Part shown: piece after piece, positions 29,524 through 38,545 of the stretch
Layout of the letters: each line of letters starts with the position of its first letter
Numbering within the stretch: the first letter of the stretch is position 1
Virus record (IMG/VR): IMGVR_UViG_3300045922_000709
Span: 16,477 to 80,476 of that record
Length of the DNA: 64,000 bases
Source of the DNA: a virus
Direction: 5' to 3' (one strand)
The notes under the pieces: model-generated
What the model was told of the DNA's origin: nothing
The model's database searches: none
What the model saw: the letters and a program-made list of their open reading frames with translations, nothing else
Translations under genes and position numbers: made by a program

Positions 29524-29560
29524 TATTATTAATTTAAATATAAAATTAAATTAAAAATTA

Positions 29561-31579
29561 TTAATTTGTATCTTCAAAATTTGTTACTAAATTTTTTAAA
29601 GCTTCTATTCTTTGTTTTTTATTATATGTTAATAATAAACTTTTAATAAAATTTGAAGTTTGTTCATCGCCTATAATTTCAGCAAGTCTTTCTTTTATAC
29701 CAATTTCAGTATCTTGAAGAGGAAATAAAAAATCAATTTCGGAAGCTGATTTAATACCCCCTTTAGAATTAGTGTTAACAATTCCTCCAAAACCTATTAT
29801 AAAATTATTAGTAACAGGATTGTATCTTATTATAAAATTTTTATTTTTTACCGTGTTTTGACGAGAAGTAACATTTCCATCAAATTCATAAGAAAAAGAT
29901 CTATATATTTCTTTTTCTTTATCAGTAATTTTATTTTGTGCTTGTTTATTTTCTAAATATGCTTTAGTTTTTTCAAGTAAAGCAGCAACAAGATTTTTAT
30001 TATTGCTATTATCTGTAGATAAAATATAAAAATTAGTGAGTTTATTTAAATGTTTAGCCGCTTTCATATAATATATATCTAAAGCAGTTCCTATTTTTTG
30101 ATCTTTTTCATCAAATCCTTTTATCATTAATTTATGTAAGTTTGCTTTATCAGTTGAATTAAGTGTTTTAACTTGATCCAATATTGGTAATTTTTCTAAT
30201 CCTTGCGGTATTGTTTGATTTGCTAAAAAAGCTCTAACAGCTTCAAAATCATTTTTATTGTTGATTACAATATTTTTATATTTTGTTTTTATTTTTTCTT
30301 TTAAATTTTTAAAATCTTCACTATTAAAAAATTCATTTTTAGCAAAATCTCTAACATGTTCATATAATTCGCGCGGTATAGCACCTTCATCATACCAAAT
30401 TTTATTATTGTATATACCAAAAGTATTAGCATCTATACCATATATATAGTTTTCTTGTTTTTTCTTTTTATCTCCCGAACCACCGCTTTGTTTTGGCCCT
30501 TTCATATAAGATTGAGTTACGCTAACCGATTTATTATCGTAAGCTTCTAAACCAGCATATGTTTCAATTAAAGATACCAAATAATTATTAGAGTATTTTT
30601 TTAATTCCTTTTCAGCTTCGACTTTTTCTTCTTCATTTTCTGAAAAAAGTTGTAAATATTTAGAAGGATCGTTTTTAAAAAACTCATATTTTGATTTTAA
30701 ATCAACGGTATCGTAAAATTGACGATAAATAGATTTAGCTCCATTACTATTTAAAAAAGAACCGAATTTTTCAGCAAGATATTTTTTAGACTCTGGTAAA
30801 GTCATTCCACTAATAGCTGTTTTTGTTGATTTTAATAAATTTAAATTTTCTATAAAACCTAAACCAGACTGAAAAATTTGTTCATTTCTTATTGGTTTAT
30901 CATTTACAATTTTTTTAAATTCTTCAACAGGATTTACAGTGTTTCTAAAAAGACTATCTAATGCTACACCATTATCTACTAATAAATCTAAAGAACCTTC
31001 TAAAGATTTAATAGGATTATATCCTTCTTCTATTCTTTTTTTTACTTTTTCAGCAATAGCAGGATTTGTTAAAATATCCATTATTATTTCAGGAGATTGA
31101 GAAAACCTATCTTGCAATTTAGAATTTTTAATAGCATCTTCTACATTTTTAACCTTACCTTCTAATTGACCCGCCTGACCAGCCAAACTTTGCATTTTGG
31201 CTACAGAAGTTTGAACTTGTAAAGGGGTTAATTCGCTTTTACTAACTTTATCTATAAGTTCATTTTGAGCCGTGTATAAAGTGTTTAATAAATTATTTCT
31301 TTGATTTAATAAACTAGAATTATCAGTTAAAAGATTAACTCCTTCAATACTTAAAGTTGGTGTTTCTGTAAATTTATATCCACCTAAAACATTACCAAGC
31401 TCTTTTAGCATTTTTACATTTTCTTTATCATTTTCTTCTTTAGCTTTATTTTGAGAAGCATAAACCTTACTTAATGTGCTATATACATATTGTCCTATAT
31501 CTAATGGTACAATTTCGGGTTGTTCTTGATCTAATATAGTCCCCTCATTTAATTTAGGGGATTGTCTGTTGGTTCTCAT
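29561..31579 (-). CDS. Virion cargo protein, 672 aa
   Basis: Lies between the two largest cargo genes in the late operon. Predominantly helical. An N-terminal Gln/Asn/Lys-rich region is followed by heptad-like stretches (residues 90-150) that could form coiled coils. A Gly/Lys-rich loop (GPKQSGGSGDKKKK) occurs in the middle. No catalytic motif was recognised. Context suggests a capsid-internal protein ejected with the RNA polymerase. The start lies right after a terminator-like hairpin whose T-tract abuts the ATG. Confidence 0.65.
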   Translation of the reverse strand: MRTNRQSPKLNEGTILDQEQPEIVPLDIGQYVYSTLSKVYASQNKAKEENDKENVKMLKELGNVLGGYKFTETPTLSIEGVNLLTDNSSLLNQRNNLLNTLYTAQNELIDKVSKSELTPLQVQTSVAKMQSLAGQAGQLEGKVKNVEDAIKNSKLQDRFSQSPEIIMDILTNPAIAEKVKKRIEEGYNPIKSLEGSLDLLVDNGVALDSLFRNTVNPVEEFKKIVNDKPIRNEQIFQSGLGFIENLNLLKSTKTAISGMTLPESKKYLAEKFGSFLNSNGAKSIYRQFYDTVDLKSKYEFFKNDPSKYLQLFSENEEEKVEAEKELKKYSNNYLVSLIETYAGLEAYDNKSVSVTQSYMKGPKQSGGSGDKKKKQENYIYGIDANTFGIYNNKIWYDEGAIPRELYEHVRDFAKNEFFNSEDFKNLKEKIKTKYKNIVINNKNDFEAVRAFLANQTIPQGLEKLPILDQVKTLNSTDKANLHKLMIKGFDEKDQKIGTALDIYYMKAAKHLNKLTNFYILSTDNSNNKNLVAALLEKTKAYLENKQAQNKITDKEKEIYRSFSYEFDGNVTSRQNTVKNKNFIIRYNPVTNNFIIGFGGIVNTNSKGGIKSASEIDFLFPLQDTEIGIKERLAEIIGDEQTSNFIKSLLLTYNKKQRIEALKNLVTNFEDTN

Positions 31580-31580
31580 A

Positions 31581-31609
31581 AAAAAATAGGAGTTTATTAA
31601 CCCCTATTC
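31581..31609 (-). terminator. Terminator-like hairpin between two cargo genes
   Basis: On the - strand AATAGGGG, an eight-base loop, CTCCTATT (one G-T pair) and a run of Ts that ends at the ATG of the 672-aa gene. It has the form of a rho-independent terminator placed inside the operon, so it may lower expression of the downstream cargo genes relative to the upstream one. Coordinates may be off by one base. Confidence 0.6.
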
Positions 31610-31614
31610 TACGA

Positions 31615-34600
31615 TTATTTAATACGCCTGGTTCCTTTTCGTAGTTTGTTTATTTGTAGCTTACCTAAATTATTCAATGCTTTATTAGGATCTATATTAC
31701 CTGAATATTGCAATCCGCCTAAAAGAAGACCTAAATTATTAGCATTTTCAGCAGGAGGCATTAAAGGAGAAGGACGATAATCAGGATTAAATGGTGAAGG
31801 GGTGTAGTTTTCGTCATTATTATTAACACCTGTTCCTGTAGTAGATTCACCCGCTGTTTGTGTTTGTGTACCTGGTGTTTGAGTTCCCGGTTGACTTGTA
31901 GCCCCTGTGTATTTATCAAATTCTGCACCACCGCCTTTCATTTGTCTTTCTAATAAAGCTCTGTTTAAAGCATCTCTTTGTGCTCTATATTTATTTATAT
32001 TGTCTAATTGAGCTTGTTGATAATTTTTATATTCATTTTTATCTGCAATATATTGAGCATCTGTTTGCATTGCTTCAAAGTTTTTGTTAGTAGCATTAAA
32101 TCTATTCATCGCATTAGTATTTCTAACATCAACTATTTCTGACAAATTCTTTTCATTTGCAGTATTAGCCAATTGATTGTTATATTGATTTTCTTGGTTT
32201 CTTATTTGAATATTTTGCAAATCTGTTTGATAAGCTCTTTGATTTTCTTCAGAATTAATTTGTCTGTTTTGATTAAACGATTGAGCACTTGCATTACCTA
32301 AATTAGATAAAGCAGAACCTGCACCTAAATTTCTAATTTGACCAGACATAATTTGTCTTTGTCTTTCAGCTTCCATTCTATTTTGGTCAGATAAATCTCT
32401 ATATTGATTTTCTTTTAAATTTAAATATTGAGGATTAAAAACAGCAGCATCAGCATCGGGAGGTAATAAATTATATTTTCCCCTTTGGAATTGACCGGGT
32501 TTCATTGCGTTTAATGCAGCATCGTCTAAGTCTTTATCTCTTTTAGATGCTTCAGAAGCAGCAGCAGTAGGATCTTGACCATTTATGGTAATTGGGCCAA
32601 TACTTGCACTACCGCCAGTTGCAGAGCCGCCAGTTGCTGTGTTATTATTAATTGTTTTTTGTTGTTGTGCAGGGCCTGAACCACCAGGTTTTGTTTCTAT
32701 TTTTTCTTTTTCTTCAACTTCATCGTTAGTTTTTTCCTCATAAGTTCTTAAATTTCTACCATTTATTTCTATTTTTCTATTATATTTTCCTGCAATTTCA
32801 GCAGCTCTTTTTTTAATTTCTGGTGGAGCAGATTCCCACCAAATAACATTTGGTTTTACACCTTTTCCACTTTTTAAATCAAGCTCTAATTGTTTTAAAG
32901 CATCTTCAAAATTAATTTTGCCTTTGCCAGTTCCTTTAACCGCCACTGCGGTTTCATCATATCTTTTTTCAGTTTTTCCGGGTTTTACACGTCTTTCTTT
33001 TGTAACAACAACTTCACCACCGCCACCTCCACCACCAGCATTTATAATCATATCTCCATCTCCATCGCCTACACCTTTAGTTCCTTTTCTAAACATATTT
33101 TTTTTTTCAATTCTTTGAGTTCCGTTTCTAAGACTAAGTCTAAGCTTACCTTTAGCTATTTCTAAAGCGTTTTTTCTAGCTTGTTCTTTAAAATTTAAAG
33201 GAGAAGAAGTGTTAGATGTACTATTTTGTTTAGTTTCAGAAGTAGCACCGTTAATAATCATATCTCCTTTACCATCACCCACACTTTGTTGTTGGCCGCC
33301 GCCGGGGCCAGATTGTTGTTGTCTTACAGAAGAATTTGAAGTAGCTGTACCTCCTTCTGCTTTACCTCCTTCTACTTTCACACCACCAAAATAAACACTA
33401 CCGCCAGTTGCTCTACCACCAGTGGCTGTTCCACCGCTAGCATTACCACCAGTGGCTGTTCCGCCAGTTGCTGTATATCCTTCATCAGCACCGGGTATTC
33501 TATTAAAATTCCTAAACATTCCACCACCGGATTGACTATTTTTATTAGAAGCTATATTTGGATTTTGTAATCTTTCAGGTGCTTTTTTAGATAGTTTTCT
33601 TACATTACCGTAAGTAGAGTATTCTTGATCATTTAATTGTTCAAGTTGATTTCTTTTTAAATTTCTACCCCTTGCTATTTTAAGTTCGTTTTTAGCTTTT
33701 TGAGCTTCAGTCTTAGCTTCAAATCTTTCGGTTTTAGATTCTAATCTATCTTTAATATTTTCAGTTCTTGCTTGATATTTTCCTGTTCTTTTTGTTGGAG
33801 TATGTCCGCTTTCGCCTTCTTCTCTTTCTTGTTTTACATATCTTGGAGCTTTTTGAATTTTACCTTTAACTGCATCTAATTTTTGCTTAGCTTCTTCACG
33901 TGCAACTTTTGCATCAATTCGAGCTTCATATTTTGCTGTTTTATGTTGTTGCCGAGATGTAATAGCTTGTAAAGCATCTTCTCTACGAGTGGCATTTGCA
34001 CTTTCAATACCTGATCTTTTTTCAGATACACCTCTTGCTTTTTCAGCAATACGTTCGCCTTCTTTAAGTTTTAAATTAGATTCAGCTTTTTGATCTTCAA
34101 CTTTTTGTTTTAATTGATCACTTTTTTGTTGATATTTTGCTTCTTGAGCTTTTTGTTGTTCATCTGCTGCATTTTTTCTTTCTAATGCTTGTGTTTCGTA
34201 TTCTTGTGCTCGTTGAGCAGTCAAAGTTTCTACAGATTTTCTTCTTTGTTTTTGTTGTTCACTCAAAGATTCATTATCTTTTTCTTCATATTCAGCTTTA
34301 GTTTTATTTAAATTTGCTTTAGATTCGTTTAATTTATTTCGAGCTTCTCCTTCTTCTCTTAATTTTTTTTCTTTTAAATCTATGCGTTCTTTCTTTTTAA
34401 CTAATCTTTGAGCTTTTCTAGAAGTTACTTCACCGCCTTCTTCAAATTTAGGTACAACACCCCCGTTTCTAAATATAGGAACAATGCCGCCTTGTTTATA
34501 TTGTTTTGGTTTTGACATCATATGTTGTATTATTTTTATTTTATGTTTTATTGGAGCAGAATTATAATCATCTTCTGAAAAACGACCAAAAGCTTTTTCA

Positions 34601-37600
34601 ATAACGTCTCTCTCTTTAAAATTATTACCTCTTTCAAATCTAAGTTTTTCTATTGCTTTTTCAATTCTTTTTACCGTCATATATTCGGCAAAAGCGTTAT
34701 CAAAAGAACCTTTACCGTATTCGTTATCAAATTCTATAGCTTTTTCGTTAAATTTTTCTAACCTTTTATTATAGGTTTCAACATTTTCATTATCTGGAGC
34801 ATTATAAAACCCTGAAAACAAATCTATAATATCAGAAGTAAACGGTGAATTTTTTTGTTGACTTAGAAAATAAAAGGTTTTAGGTTCAGGTTCAGCTTGT
34901 GTTGTAGGTGAATCGCTTTGTTGAGATGGTGTTTGTTGAACAGGCGTTTGTATAGAAGGTAAACTATCTTGTCGAATAGGAGGTTGAATAGGAGGTTGAA
35001 TAGGAGGTTGAATAGGAGGTTGAATAGGAGGTTGAATAGAAAGTGTTTGAGAAGAAGCTGAACTAGAAGTATTTGGTATATTATTAGATTTTTTCTTTAT
35101 TTTACCGTCTCTTATATCTCTTAACATTTCTAAAGTTATATATCCTTGTTCATTAGGTTGATATTCTTTTAAAAGTTTATCATAAGCTTCTTCAGTTTTA
35201 CTTTTGTTTTTATTTCCACTTACCCAATAACCGGTTGGAGTACCAACATCATAACCTAATTCATTTAATATAGTTTGATATTCTTTAACTCTATTTAAAG
35301 TTTCTTTTGTCGGTTTGCTTGTTTGAGGATTTTTAGAATTTTGAGAATTAGATTGAGCTGAAGCAACTTGAGAATTAGATTTAGATGCATTGTTATATTT
35401 TTTAAGCATCAATTCAAATTCATCAAGAACATTAGGTTGAAAAGCAGCATATTTACTAAAACTATTATCGTATATTCCTAAATTTTCGTTTTCTTTATTT
35501 AAAGACTGAAGTTGTTCAAATTGACCAATATTAAAAGAAGGAACATTATATTCTCTTTTAAAATTATCGTATTGTTGTTTTATAGCTTTTTTTGGATCAG
35601 TTTCTGTAATTTCTTCTTTATTTTGTAAATTATCTAAATAATATTTATACTTTAAACGATCTTCTTCTTTAATTGAATCAAAATCAACTTCACCTCCATC
35701 TTTATATTTATTTAAAATTTCTGGTTTTTTGTTTTCAGGTTTAGACAAACTTGAAGGATTATTTTTTATTCTATGTTGATTTGCATTTTTTTTTGCATCT
35801 TCATAAAATTTTTTATAACTGTCAAAATCTATAAATTTTCTATACTCTTCGTAAACTTCTTCATATAATTTTTTAGAAACTTCTGAAAAATCAAGTGGTT
35901 TAGCTTTATTAGCTTCTTGTGCTAATTTATTTTTCATAAATCTATCATAATATGCTACGTTAATAATATCACTTCCGTATATTCCTTCTATTTCATTAAA
36001 AAAATCTCCAGTTATTTCATCGTAAAAATATTTATCAAATAAATCTTTGTATTTTTCACCAAAATCTTTTATAATATTTTTTCTATCTGAATATCTAGCG
36101 TAAAAAGCATTAGAATCATCAAAAGCTTTTTTCTTTTTATATGCTTCATTTAAAAATGGACTTGGTAAATAATATTCGCTAAGACGGTTTTTATTTGAAA
36201 GTTCATTTGGAAAAAGAATTGAATAACCATTTCTGTTTTCAAAATTAAATACAGGCGTATTATCTACCGCACTTTCTATAAAATTTTTAATATCTTGGTC
36301 ATAAGAATTATCTAATAATTGAGAATTTGAATTATCAGATTGTTGAGAGTTATTTGAAGAAATTTTATTTGAATAAATTTGTCTTAATACTTCCAAAGGT
36401 ATTTTTCCATAATTTTCTTCTTTTAACTTAGGGTAAGCATTCAAAAGTTGTTCATAAGCATCTTGAGTTTTGCTTGTTTTAGAATCTTTAGTAAACCAAG
36501 CACCATCTACAACACCTGCATTATAACCTAATTTATTTAATAAATCTTGATATTCTGCTACTCTTTCATTACCTCCTGGAACTAAGTTTCTTGTAACTTT
36601 ACCGCCTTCTTCATAAATTTTAGGAAAATTTAATAAATGATCAGGCAATCTATTTTGTGGACGAGGCACTTTTAAAAGATTTAAAGGAAGTCTTAAATAA
36701 ACACTAGAATTATCTGAGGGTACATTAGGTGGAATAATTGGATAATTTTTATTTCTAAAAACTTCTTGAATAAGTTCATTTTTTCTAAAATTTTTCATAT
36801 CCTCATCGTAAGAATTATCTAAAACATTATCGTTTGATAAAGATTGTTCATTTTTTGAAAATATTTCTACAGGAGATAATTGTTGGTTTCTTTTTTTATA
36901 AATATCTTCTAATACTTCTAAAGGTATTTTTCCTCCATATTGTTCTGCTAAATTTGAATTATTTTCTAAAAATCTTAAATAAGCATCTTGAGTTTTGCTT
37001 GTTTTAGAATCTTTAGTAAACCAAGCACCATCTACAACACCTGCATTATAACCTAATTTATTTAATAACTGTTGATATCTTGCTACTCTATCAGTACCCC
37101 CTTTAGTTAATTTTCCTTTAACTTCACCGCCTTCCTCATATTTATTTCGAGTTAATTTATTAATAATTTTATTTAAAAAACTAACTTTTGTGTTTTGAGG
37201 ATTTTGTTCTAATTCTCTACTTGCTTTTTCTGTATCTTGATTTAAAGAATCAAAAGGAATGTTATACCAAAGATTATCTATCCTTGATTGCTCTATAGCT
37301 CTTTTTTGAGCTTCTGCTTTATAATCTTTAATAACACGATTTCTATCTTTTTCAAATCGAGTGTTAGGTAAATTTCTATTTTGCATAAATATTCTCATAT
37401 CTTCAAGATAAAAAGGATTTTCTCTAGTTCTATTATTTTGAGCATGATGTAATGTAAATTGATCATATGCGGCTTCTGTTTTAGGCCCCCAAATACCATC
37501 AATTTCATCATTATATAACCCTAATTGAGATAAATATTTTTGATATTCCTTAACTCTTTCGTTATTACCCCTTACTTGACCGCCTGTTTTATAAGCTTTA

Positions 37601-38538
37601 TTTTTTGTAAAATATTCATCTACAAATTGCTCTATAACACCACCATGATGCATCATTGGCATACCGCCACCAGCACCACCTAACATATTTAACATACCCA
37701 TCATGTTTCCCATGTTTGATCCACCAGTAGCGTTTCCTTGAGGTTGTTGACTTTGTTCAACAGCTGTTTGCATGTTCATAACACCGCCAAGATTAGACAT
37801 TCCCGCTTGTCCGGCTGCAAAAGCATTATTCATGGCTCGATTTGTATTACCTTGACCTAAATTATTCGCCATGTTGAATAATTGAGGTATTTGAGAAAAA
37901 TTAATCATTTCGTTTTTTTTACTTGAATTAGAACTAGGTAAAGTGTCTTTTAAAATTTCAAATTTTTCTAAATCGAAAACTTTAAGAGTTTTTGGATCTA
38001 CAGTTGTTGCTACAATATCTTTTAATTTAGCAGGAAAAACAATATCTCCGACTTGTGCTACAAAAGGTTCACCCCCTTCTTCATGAGTATAACCCCCTGT
38101 AAAGTCAGCTATTAATCTATAAGTGTTTCCTTCTGGTCTAAAAATATATTCGTTTCTTTCAACTTCAATTAATCTATTTTCATCGTTTTCTAAACCATCT
38201 TCTGCTATAACAGTATTATCTCTATTTCTCATCATATCTTTAACTTGAGTGGCTTCTTTACCACCATATAAATAATTCAATCTATCTATATTTTCATTAT
38301 CAAATTCTGCAATATCTGCTTTTGATTGAATTTTATTTTTTTCTTGATTTCCTCTAATTAATCCTGAAATAGATCCTCCAATAGCACCTACCCCAGCACC
38401 AATCATTTGACCCATAGGTCCTCCAGCAATCATTCCTATTTTACCCCCTATTGCTTCTCCAGCAGCCGCATCGTTAGTTACAAAATTGTCTACAACTTGG
38501 GGACTGGGGCCAGGCGGAACCGTTAGCTTTTGATACAT
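31615..38538 (-). CDS. Giant virion cargo protein with peptidoglycan-binding-like repeats (2307 aa)
   Basis: The N-terminus (about 10-60) is a glycine-zipper segment (GGKIGMIAGG, GAGVGAIGGSISG), possibly membrane-active. Four copies of a PG_binding_1-like unit follow near residues 326, 490, 665 and 1100. Each has the form RVxxYQxxLxxLGY, then VDGxW, then TxxAY. Most follow a GGEV/GGQV motif. A PIQP repeat lies at 1168-1188, a Lys/Glu/Arg/Ala-rich coiled coil at about 1366-1633, and a TATGG-type repeat at 1686-1736. It is the first cargo gene after the muzzle. Likely packaged and ejected; binding or crossing the cell wall is an inference from the repeats. No lytic catalytic motif was seen. Confidence 0.75.
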   Translation of the reverse strand: MYQKLTVPPGPSPQVVDNFVTNDAAAGEAIGGKIGMIAGGPMGQMIGAGVGAIGGSISGLIRGNQEKNKIQSKADIAEFDNENIDRLNYLYGGKEATQVKDMMRNRDNTVIAEDGLENDENRLIEVERNEYIFRPEGNTYRLIADFTGGYTHEEGGEPFVAQVGDIVFPAKLKDIVATTVDPKTLKVFDLEKFEILKDTLPSSNSSKKNEMINFSQIPQLFNMANNLGQGNTNRAMNNAFAAGQAGMSNLGGVMNMQTAVEQSQQPQGNATGGSNMGNMMGMLNMLGGAGGGMPMMHHGGVIEQFVDEYFTKNKAYKTGGQVRGNNERVKEYQKYLSQLGLYNDEIDGIWGPKTEAAYDQFTLHHAQNNRTRENPFYLEDMRIFMQNRNLPNTRFEKDRNRVIKDYKAEAQKRAIEQSRIDNLWYNIPFDSLNQDTEKASRELEQNPQNTKVSFLNKIINKLTRNKYEEGGEVKGKLTKGGTDRVARYQQLLNKLGYNAGVVDGAWFTKDSKTSKTQDAYLRFLENNSNLAEQYGGKIPLEVLEDIYKKRNQQLSPVEIFSKNEQSLSNDNVLDNSYDEDMKNFRKNELIQEVFRNKNYPIIPPNVPSDNSSVYLRLPLNLLKVPRPQNRLPDHLLNFPKIYEEGGKVTRNLVPGGNERVAEYQDLLNKLGYNAGVVDGAWFTKDSKTSKTQDAYEQLLNAYPKLKEENYGKIPLEVLRQIYSNKISSNNSQQSDNSNSQLLDNSYDQDIKNFIESAVDNTPVFNFENRNGYSILFPNELSNKNRLSEYYLPSPFLNEAYKKKKAFDDSNAFYARYSDRKNIIKDFGEKYKDLFDKYFYDEITGDFFNEIEGIYGSDIINVAYYDRFMKNKLAQEANKAKPLDFSEVSKKLYEEVYEEYRKFIDFDSYKKFYEDAKKNANQHRIKNNPSSLSKPENKKPEILNKYKDGGEVDFDSIKEEDRLKYKYYLDNLQNKEEITETDPKKAIKQQYDNFKREYNVPSFNIGQFEQLQSLNKENENLGIYDNSFSKYAAFQPNVLDEFELMLKKYNNASKSNSQVASAQSNSQNSKNPQTSKPTKETLNRVKEYQTILNELGYDVGTPTGYWVSGNKNKSKTEEAYDKLLKEYQPNEQGYITLEMLRDIRDGKIKKKSNNIPNTSSSASSQTLSIQPPIQPPIQPPIQPPIQPPIRQDSLPSIQTPVQQTPSQQSDSPTTQAEPEPKTFYFLSQQKNSPFTSDIIDLFSGFYNAPDNENVETYNKRLEKFNEKAIEFDNEYGKGSFDNAFAEYMTVKRIEKAIEKLRFERGNNFKERDVIEKAFGRFSEDDYNSAPIKHKIKIIQHMMSKPKQYKQGGIVPIFRNGGVVPKFEEGGEVTSRKAQRLVKKKERIDLKEKKLREEGEARNKLNESKANLNKTKAEYEEKDNESLSEQQKQRRKSVETLTAQRAQEYETQALERKNAADEQQKAQEAKYQQKSDQLKQKVEDQKAESNLKLKEGERIAEKARGVSEKRSGIESANATRREDALQAITSRQQHKTAKYEARIDAKVAREEAKQKLDAVKGKIQKAPRYVKQEREEGESGHTPTKRTGKYQARTENIKDRLESKTERFEAKTEAQKAKNELKIARGRNLKRNQLEQLNDQEYSTYGNVRKLSKKAPERLQNPNIASNKNSQSGGGMFRNFNRIPGADEGYTATGGTATGGNASGGTATGGRATGGSVYFGGVKVEGGKAEGGTATSNSSVRQQQSGPGGGQQQSVGDGKGDMIINGATSETKQNSTSNTSSPLNFKEQARKNALEIAKGKLRLSLRNGTQRIEKKNMFRKGTKGVGDGDGDMIINAGGGGGGGEVVVTKERRVKPGKTEKRYDETAVAVKGTGKGKINFEDALKQLELDLKSGKGVKPNVIWWESAPPEIKKRAAEIAGKYNRKIEINGRNLRTYEEKTNDEVEEKEKIETKPGGSGPAQQQKTINNNTATGGSATGGSASIGPITINGQDPTAAASEASKRDKDLDDAALNAMKPGQFQRGKYNLLPPDADAAVFNPQYLNLKENQYRDLSDQNRMEAERQRQIMSGQIRNLGAGSALSNLGNASAQSFNQNRQINSEENQRAYQTDLQNIQIRNQENQYNNQLANTANEKNLSEIVDVRNTNAMNRFNATNKNFEAMQTDAQYIADKNEYKNYQQAQLDNINKYRAQRDALNRALLERQMKGGGAEFDKYTGATSQPGTQTPGTQTQTAGESTTGTGVNNNDENYTPSPFNPDYRPSPLMPPAENANNLGLLLGGLQYSGNIDPNKALNNLGKLQINKLRKGTRRIK
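33410..33475. repeat. GGTATGG-type coding repeat in the 2307-aa cargo gene
   Basis: On the + strand, CACCAGTGGCTGTTCC-like units repeat, coding on the - strand for successive GGTATGG, GGNASGG and GGRATGG elements. Related ATGGSATGG units recur near 32600-32640. The product is an extended Gly/Thr/Ala-rich segment that resembles a structural fibre or linker, not an enzyme domain. Confidence 0.7.
34975..35034. repeat. 12-bp tandem repeat, five copies, coding for a PIQP tract
   Basis: The unit AATAGGAGGTTG repeats five times without change on the + strand and codes for IQPP units on the - strand. Exact identity at the third codon positions shows recent expansion. It encodes a proline-rich linker between the fourth PG-binding-like repeat and the next domain. 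Confidence 0.9.
36455..36543. repeat. 89-bp exact repeat, copy A
   Basis: Identical over 89 bases to 36980-37068. It covers the core of one PG-binding-like unit (LNKLGYNAGVVDGAWF region). Identity at silent positions indicates a recent duplication or ongoing gene conversion between domain copies. Confidence 0.85.
36980..37068. repeat. 89-bp exact repeat, copy B
   Basis: Second copy of the 89-bp exact repeat, 525 bases away, in the neighbouring PG-binding-like unit of the same gene. The flanking codons have diverged, so only the domain core is kept identical. Confidence 0.85.
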
Positions 38539-38545
38539 CTTATAA

